DNA from: Solirubrum puertoriconensis
Lineage (GTDB): Bacteria > Bacteroidota > Bacteroidia > Cytophagales > Hymenobacteraceae
Assembly: GCF_001483135.1 (NCBI RefSeq)
Contig: NZ_LNAL01000006.1
Coordinates: 3 to 64,002, forward strand
Length of the DNA: 64,000 bases
Reading direction: 5' to 3'
Below the pieces are notes generated by a model. The model did not search any database and had not been told where the DNA came from. It saw nothing but the letters and a program-made list of their open reading frames with translations. Made by a program: the position numbers and the translations under genes. Numbering within the stretch: position 1 is the stretch's first letter; every line of letters starts with the position of its first letter. Shown in pieces: positions 59,483 through 64,000 of the stretch.

Positions 59483-60034
59483 ATGGCCTCGCAATTCAAC
59501 TTGCCGGGTATCTCCCGAATTCACTTGGTAGGTATGCCCGGCGCGGGCAAAACCACCCTAGGTCGGGCGTTGGCAACGCTCTACAGCTTGCCCTTTCGCG
59601 ACCTTGACGAGGAAATTGTGCAGCGCCAAGGCCGGAGCATCCCCGAGATATTCGAGACCGAGGGCGAAGACTACTTTCGCCAGGTAGAGGCCGATACCCT
59701 GCGGGCCGTGGTGGCCGAGCACGAGCGGCTGGTGCTGGCCACCGGCGGCGGCACGCCGTGCTTTCACGGCAACGCCGAGGCGCTTACCCAATCGGGCGTG
59801 GCTGTATGGTTGGATGTCCCCGTGGAGGAGCTACTCGCCCGGCTGCAGCACGCCGCTGGTACCCGCCCGTTGCTGGCTGCCCTGCCCGACGCTGACGCTT
59901 TGGCGCAGCGCCTGCGCCAAACATTAGCGGCCCGCGAGCAGTTTTACGCCAAGGCACAATTACGCTGCGCGCATCCGGCGTGCACCCCCGAAACCGTGCA
60001 CCATATGCTGACACGTTTTCTGCATAGTGCCTAA
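59483..60034 (+). CDS. aroK: Shikimate kinase
   Basis: Phosphorylates shikimate with ATP, fifth step of the chorismate pathway. 183 residues. P-loop GMPGAGKTT (17-25), shikimate-binding RDLDEEI (39-45) and ATGGGTP (86-92), and R-x-L near RTRPLL-like GTRPLLAALPD with the adenine-side AAREQFYAKA. The start at 59483 is the first ATG after the degenerate repeat. Confidence 0.93.
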   Translation: MASQFNLPGISRIHLVGMPGAGKTTLGRALATLYSLPFRDLDEEIVQRQGRSIPEIFETEGEDYFRQVEADTLRAVVAEHERLVLATGGGTPCFHGNAEALTQSGVAVWLDVPVEELLARLQHAAGTRPLLAALPDADALAQRLRQTLAAREQFYAKAQLRCAHPACTPETVHHMLTRFLHSA

Positions 60035-60071
60035 AACCTTATAGCTGGCCCGGCGTTTGTGCGTTCGTGGT

Positions 60072-60079
60072 TACTTTTG
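60072..60079 (+). promoter_or_regulatory. -7 element of the fatty acid hydroxylase gene
   Basis: TACTTTTG, exact TANNTTTG, 26 bases before the ATG. A TTTG at 60056 is too close to act as -33. Confidence 0.5.
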
Positions 60080-60105
60080 CCCTCTAATCTTTCTCTACCA
60101 CTCCT

Positions 60106-60753
60106 ATGGAACAAAAGGCTGCTCCTGCGTCGGGCCAACTGCACAAGCCCAAGCACAAAGGTTCGGCGCGTTTGTTTGAGAACCCCGTGCTGGAGCGCAT
60201 GACGCACACGCACATTGCCGCGCCCCTCTCCATCTTCTTCGCCGTAGCGGCGGTTAGCCTTTACTACAGCCTTAGCCAAGGGCTGCTCACGGGCCTGTCA
60301 GCATTTGGGCTATTCCTGGCAGGCTGGTTTGCCTTTACGCTGGTGGAGTACCTGATGCACCGCTTCTTGTACCACATGAAGGCCGATACACCGGGCAAGG
60401 CCAAGTTTCAGTACACCATGCACGGCGTGCACCACGAGTTCCCGAAGGACAAGACGCGCCTGGCCATGCCGCCCATCCTGACGGTATTCGTAACGTCGTT
60501 GCTGTTCTTCATCTTTCGCTTTGTGTTCGGCAATGCGGGCTTTGGCATTTTGGCGGGCTTTGTGTTTGGCTACGCGCTGTACCTGTTTGTGCACTACGCC
60601 ATCCACGTGTATTCTCCGCCGAAAAACTTCCTGAAGTTTTGGTGGCACCACCACGCTCAGCACCACTACCGGCAAGATGAAGTAGCCTTTGGAGTGTCTA
60701 CCACCATCTGGGACCACATCATTGGCACCATGCCCGAAAAGCGCGGCAACTAA
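60106..60753 (+). CDS. Fatty acid hydroxylase-superfamily membrane enzyme
   Basis: A 215-residue membrane protein with four hydrophobic segments and the di-iron His clusters of the group: HRFLYH (86-91 region), HGVHHEFPKDK, HYAIH and HHHAQHHYR. The spacing and small size fit bacterial fatty acid 2-hydroxylase/sterol desaturase relatives. Sphingolipid and 2-hydroxy fatty acid synthesis in Bacteroidota makes an acyl 2-hydroxylase role plausible. Carotenoid hydroxylase is the main alternative. Confidence 0.88.
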   Translation: MEQKAAPASGQLHKPKHKGSARLFENPVLERMTHTHIAAPLSIFFAVAAVSLYYSLSQGLLTGLSAFGLFLAGWFAFTLVEYLMHRFLYHMKADTPGKAKFQYTMHGVHHEFPKDKTRLAMPPILTVFVTSLLFFIFRFVFGNAGFGILAGFVFGYALYLFVHYAIHVYSPPKNFLKFWWHHHAQHHYRQDEVAFGVSTTIWDHIIGTMPEKRGN

Positions 60754-60775
60754 CCGCTGAGCTTAAAGCAATAAT

Positions 60776-60802
60776 GGAAACCCGGACGGGTTTCCATTTT
60801 TA
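60776..60802 (+). terminator. Terminator of the hydroxylase gene
   Basis: GGAAACCCG (60776-60784) pairs with CGGGTTTCC (60787-60795), followed by ATTTTTAT. Confidence 0.7.
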
Positions 60803-60872
60803 TTTGTACAAACCTCGCACCGGAGTAGGCAGCGCCACTGCGGTATTGGCAAGCAAAGAGAGTATCAGTTAA

Positions 60873-61616
60873 AACGCGGCCAGCTTTAATCACTTTGGCG
60901 CCACAGGCTCCACCGACCGCGCCCTAGGTGGCGTGGCTTCGTTTACGGTGAGCGGCACGGGCTACGTAGGCATTCGCTTCAAAAACAACGCCGGGGCTAC
61001 CATCCGCAACTTGGCCATTTCGTTTGCCATTGAGCAGTGGTGCAACTCGGGTCTGGGCGGGGTGTTGCCCGTCGAACTGGTAGCATTTAAAGCCGAGCGC
61101 CTAGGTGCTGATGTACGCTGCGCCTGGCAAACCGCTACCGAGAAAAACAACCGCCAGTTTGTGGTAGAGCGCTCCATTGATGGCTAGCGCTTTGAGGCTG
61201 TTGGTACGGTAGTGGAAGCGGCCATCTCTACCTCGCTGCGCAACTACTCCCACCCCGATGCGGCTGCTTTGCCGGTGCTGAACTACTACCGCTTGCGGCA
61301 GCAAGACACGGATGGCACCACGGACTACTCGCAGGTAGTGGCCGTAGGGGCGTACAAGCGCTGCGAGACCAGTATTGCTCTCACGGCAGTGCCCAACCCC
61401 AGCAACGGCCAGTTCGAGCTATTCGCCAACAAGGTGCTGAGCACTCCGGCGCAGGTGAGCGTGTACTCGGTGCTGGGCAGCAAGGTGCAGCAGGTGCAGT
61501 GGGCTGCCGGGGCCAAGCAAGCGTACATCGACCTAGGGCAGCAGCCCGCCGGCGTGTACTTAGTGCAGGTAGCATTGCCTACGGGTGTGCAAACCGTGCG
61601 CGTGCTAAAGCAGTAG
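60873..61616 (+). pseudogene. Remnant of a T9SS-exported protein with C-terminal sorting domain
   Basis: A single frame from about 60873 to the stop at 61614 encodes the tail of a secreted surface protein, but no start codon with a signal peptide is found and TAG at 61185 interrupts it; TAA at 60870 lies just upstream. Before the stop: VLPVELVAFKAERLGADVRC...VVERSIDG. After it: RFEAVGTVVE... and the type A T9SS sorting domain, with LTAVPNPSNGQFELF, VYSVLGSKVQQVQ, IDLGQQPAGVYLVQVAL and VRVLKQ. The VERS-DG-x-F-x-x-G linker is usual in such proteins and normally has a polar residue where the TAG is. The 5' part is lost. Confidence 0.82.
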
Positions 61617-61637
61617 CCGCACCGCATCAGCCAAAAA

Positions 61638-61670
61638 ACAAGGCCGGTTCTGTAGCAGAACCGGCCTTGT
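61638..61670. terminator. Terminator after the T9SS remnant
   Basis: ACAAGGCCGGTTCTG (61638-61652) pairs with 61656-61670, a 15-bp perfect stem with a three-base loop. It also serves the convergent mini-gene 61698-61868. Confidence 0.82.
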
Positions 61671-61697
61671 GTGCTGAAGAGCTAAGTGCAATTAGTA

Positions 61698-61868
61698 CTA
61701 GCGCCGAATGCGGCGCAGCACCCACAGCACTAGTATAATCAGCAGCACTACCACGATGATGCCCGTGTAGGCGCCTGCTTTGAATATGTCGCCTACCAGC
61801 TCGCAGCCGGTAAGCGGAAGCAGCAGCAGGCACAGCACCAGCGGCAGCCAAGGAAGATTGCGTTTCAT
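61698..61868 (-). CDS. Small membrane lipoprotein
   Basis: A 56-residue protein from the ATG at 61866-61868. MKRNLPWLPLVLCLLLLPLT is a lipoprotein signal, with Cys22 in LTGCEL. Then come DIFKAGAYTG and a membrane helix IIVVVLLIILVLWVL with a basic end RRIRR. Similar 55-60 residue proteins (GC-x3-GDIFKAG, then a helix) occur widely in Bacteroidota without a known role. The lipobox plus an inner-membrane helix is an odd mix, so the first segment may instead be a plain anchor. Confidence 0.7.
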   Translation of the reverse strand: MKRNLPWLPLVLCLLLLPLTGCELVGDIFKAGAYTGIIVVVLLIILVLWVLRRIRR

Positions 61869-61992
61869 GACAGTATGGGGGAAACCGTTGGACTACGAGC
61901 CGCCGCACTTGGGCGCTCGTTGATGTTTCCGCATACTAGCCCGGCTGGCAAAAGGTTAGGCTTAGCCCTAGGGCACACTGCCGGGCGCAAGC

Positions 61993-62826
61993 CTAGCTGC
62001 GCGTACTGCTTTGGGTGCGAAAAATTCGGTCGAGCACGCGGCCGTCGGTTTGGTACTGCCGCGGAGTTTCGCCGGCAAAGTCGCGGTAGTCGCGGATAAG
62101 GTGCGACTGATCGGTGTAGCCAAAGCGCAGCACGGCATCGGCCCAGGTGGCGTCGGGCTCCTGCAGGTAGGCGTGCGCTGCCCGAAAGCGAACCAGCCGG
62201 GCAAACGTTTTGGGCGGCATGCCCACCTCGCGCGAAAAGCGCCGCAGCAGGGTACGCACCGATACCTCGAGTTGCAGCGCTACATCTTCTACCTCCAGCT
62301 GGCCTTGGCTGCGCATCAGCAAGGCCGCGGCTTGCCCGCCGAGGCCCAATGTAGCTTGCTGCTTGGCCAGCTGATGCAGAAAAAAAGCGTCGGCGGCGGC
62401 ACAGCACCCGGCAAAATCCAGATCGGGCCTTAATTGCCGCGCAATGCCATCGGCCATCGGAGCACCTAGGGCCTGGTGCAGCGGCACGGTGGCGTTTTGG
62501 TAGCGGCTGACTTCGCAGCGCAGCAAATCGTAGGCGCCGGCTGGCGTCAGCTGCACAATAAAGCCCCGAATGGTGCCCGTGTACTCGTTGCCGCCGCTGC
62601 GCGTAAGCTGGCCTACAAACCCGGCCGGCGGCGCTATTTGGTTGGCGGCTGGCCCATCGGTTATGCGAATCTGGCCTTCGTGAAAAAGCACGATGGCAGG
62701 ACACCCAATGGGTATGATGCGCGCGGCATACCGCTGATCGGGCGGCAAGGGCACAAATACATCGGCGTAGCCAACAATGAACGGCTGTAGAGCAGCCGCC
62801 GGCGGTACGGTAACCGGCTGCGACAT
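61993..62826 (-). CDS. AraC-family transcriptional regulator
   Basis: A 277-residue regulator. The C-terminal domain (about 170-265) has both helix-turn-helix units: LEVEDVALQLEVSVRTLLRR, and YTDQSHLIRDYRDFAGETPR with the usual F-G-Y-x-D-x-S-H-x-x-R-D motif. The N-terminal 150 residues (LQPFIVGYADVFVPLPPDQR, AIVLFHEGQIRI) resemble a cupin-like sensor of the kind found in AraC regulators. The ligand and targets are unknown; it may regulate itself or the neighbouring small genes. Confidence 0.92.
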   Translation of the reverse strand: MSQPVTVPPAAALQPFIVGYADVFVPLPPDQRYAARIIPIGCPAIVLFHEGQIRITDGPAANQIAPPAGFVGQLTRSGGNEYTGTIRGFIVQLTPAGAYDLLRCEVSRYQNATVPLHQALGAPMADGIARQLRPDLDFAGCCAAADAFFLHQLAKQQATLGLGGQAAALLMRSQGQLEVEDVALQLEVSVRTLLRRFSREVGMPPKTFARLVRFRAAHAYLQEPDATWADAVLRFGYTDQSHLIRDYRDFAGETPRQYQTDGRVLDRIFRTQSSTRS

Positions 62827-63137
62827 AAGCGAAAGCAGTATAGAAGTTTCCTGGTGTGAAGAATAGCTTCTGATTGCTGTACACGTCCGCAGCCTAATTG
62901 TTTAAATCAGCTAGCGCCTTATAAGCCGAAAACCGGGCTATGCTGCTCGGCAACCCCACAACTCACAAAATAAAACCCCAGCCCAAAGGGCCAGGGTTTT
63001 AAGGTGGAGCTATGTCGGCAATGCTGCCGAAAACGAATAAATACCTCTGTGCAAAAAGGATGCCGTTGCTAATTGCTGCTGCTGAGGTTGGCCGCCAGCC
63101 CTAGGTGCTTGGCTGCTTATTGAGTGCCAGCAGGTAC
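62827..63137. other. 311-bp intergenic region upstream of the AraC gene
   Basis: Holds the AraC promoter area (AT-rich around 62880-62910, CTAATTGTTTAAATCAGC) and, at 62972-63000, the terminator of the DUF434 gene. No coding sequence seen. Two CCTAGG sites lie close together at 63100 and 63136. Confidence 0.45.
62972..63000 (-). terminator. Terminator downstream of the DUF434 gene
   Basis: AAAACCC (62972-62978) pairs with GGGTTTT (62994-63000), with an inner GCCC/GGGC stem. On the minus strand the T4 end is followed by ATTTTGTG. Confidence 0.6.
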
Positions 63138-63869
63138 CTAGGCTGCGTCGCCGTGGCTTAAATCGAGCAGCCACTGCGGTGGCTCAGCCGCTAGCGCCAG
63201 GGCGCCTAGATTCAGCCAAGCTCCTGCCCGATCGAGCACTACCGAATCGGAAGTCACGACAACATCCGTGGTATCGGCCAACACGCGGTCGGGGTTCATG
63301 ACTACCTCGGCCGTCCAGGAGAAGCCGAGCGCGGGCCCCAACTCGCGCAAGCGCGCCGCCAACCGGCCACTGTTCGACACGGGCTGATCGAGCAGCCACC
63401 GCACCGGGCCAGGAGCCAGTGGCAGCAGCGCGGCGGCGGCTAGGCGTATGGCTCTATCGGTTTCCTGCACGGCGCGGTAAGTGCCGTGTATGCTCGATAA
63501 GTCGCGCAGGGCGCCGTCGCGGCCGCGCAGTACCACTCCGCCGCTCAGGGCCGTTTCGAGGGTAATGAGCAGGTTGAAGCCGTCGATGGATACGGGCCGG
63601 CCGCCTAGGTGGACAGCGGGCAGTTGTGTAGCGGCACGCTGGGCGTATTGCTCATCGGTGCAGGCCGCGCGCCCCGCAGCCCAGCGCTGCCGTTCGGTTA
63701 GGGCATATCGGTCGCCTACCAGCTTCAGGGTGGCACCGGGTGGGTAGCCGCGTGTTAGCAGCCACGACAGCTCGCCCACGGCGCGGCACAGCACCGGCAG
63801 CCACTCGGGCGCAAACAGCTTGGCATCGGAAGGGTGGGGGCCGCGGTGGCGGGTATCGGCTGGGCGCAT
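63138..63869 (-). CDS. DUF434/DUF5616-type protein
   Basis: A 243-residue soluble protein from the ATG at 63867-63869 (MRPADTRHRGPHPSDAKLFA). The front part matches DUF434: RGPHPSDAKLFAPEWLPVLC, SWLLTRGYPPGATLKLVGDR and LTERQRWAAGRAACTD. The second part has VSIDGFNLLITLETALSGGV, VLRGRDGALRDLSSIHGTYR and LDQPVSNSGRLAARLRELG, ending with VVTSDSVVLDRAGAWLNLGA. The IDG/Asp-rich C-terminal half is reminiscent of a nuclease-like fold (Asp residues in SIDGFN, LLDQPVSNSG, TSDSVVLD), but no activity is established. An open frame upstream to 63986 is not favoured. Confidence 0.82.
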   Translation of the reverse strand: MRPADTRHRGPHPSDAKLFAPEWLPVLCRAVGELSWLLTRGYPPGATLKLVGDRYALTERQRWAAGRAACTDEQYAQRAATQLPAVHLGGRPVSIDGFNLLITLETALSGGVVLRGRDGALRDLSSIHGTYRAVQETDRAIRLAAAALLPLAPGPVRWLLDQPVSNSGRLAARLRELGPALGFSWTAEVVMNPDRVLADTTDVVVTSDSVVLDRAGAWLNLGALALAAEPPQWLLDLSHGDAA

Positions 63870-64000
63870 AGGGCGTGGTGTACGTAGGCAATGCTCGTGA
63901 AAGCTTGCGTACGAAATCGTCCCTTTTGCAGTAAAACCAAGCTCCAGCGGCCTGCGCCAGGTAAGGCCGTCCACAAACCAAAGCATCTTACTAGGTAGTT

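Overview
The window looks like ordinary chromosome of a high-GC member of the Bacteroidota, most likely the Cytophagales and close to Hymenobacter. The evidence is the type IX secretion (T9SS) sorting domain at 61380-61616, Bacteroidota-type promoters (TTTG, about 19 bases, then TANNTTTG), the rpmB/rpmG/DUF4295/ftsY cluster, the folP-cdaA pair, BshC, a BT_3928-type protein, and a class I HMG-CoA reductase. I saw no prophage, transposase, CRISPR array, rRNA or tRNA. The genus is inference; the phylum is well supported.

Layout. 1-11.6 kb is an arginine/carbamoyl-phosphate region. carB (cut by the window edge), carA, argD, argC, argG and a GNAT acetyltransferase lie on the minus strand; argB, an argE-type deacetylase and argH lie divergently on the plus strand. 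No carbamoyltransferase is present. An orphan gene framed by 32-bp perfect inverted repeats sits between carA and carB. 11.7-27 kb holds HMG-CoA reductase, a TonB-type protein, a WG-repeat protein, a secreted M20 amidohydrolase, an ATP-grasp enzyme, an SDR, an outer-membrane protein, a TPR protein, an APC permease, a PAP2 phosphatase, a nonsense-broken lipoprotein gene, hemB and rocD.

27-36 kb holds an LEA-like protein, ridA with a DUF5522 mini-gene, ribosomal protein genes rpmB and rpmG, DUF4295, ftsY, a secreted M24 aminopeptidase, an acyltransferase and rimO. 36-48.4 kb holds bshC, a 5-formyl-THF cyclo-ligase, exbD, a GDYXXLXY/DUF2157 membrane pair, a PP2C-like protein, mnmD, a thioesterase, rlmN, envelope proteins, a YihY protein and DUF3891. 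48.5-54 kb carries both enzymes of threonine-to-glycine breakdown (an epimerase-type threonine dehydrogenase and kbl) around a patatin and an amidohydrolase. 54.6-64 kb has folP-cdaA divergent from DUF1599-BT_3928-ABC permease, then aroK, a fatty acid hydroxylase, a T9SS-protein remnant, an AraC regulator and a DUF434 protein.

Two genome-scale signals stand out beyond the genes. The palindrome CCTAGG occurs about 95 times, although CTAG is usually avoided in bacteria, and it often encodes Leu-Gly as CTA-GGN. Several families of intergenic inverted repeats also recur. Two loci have frames broken only by stop codons; at the two clearest sites and probably a third, each stop could be a single C-to-T change from a Gln codon.
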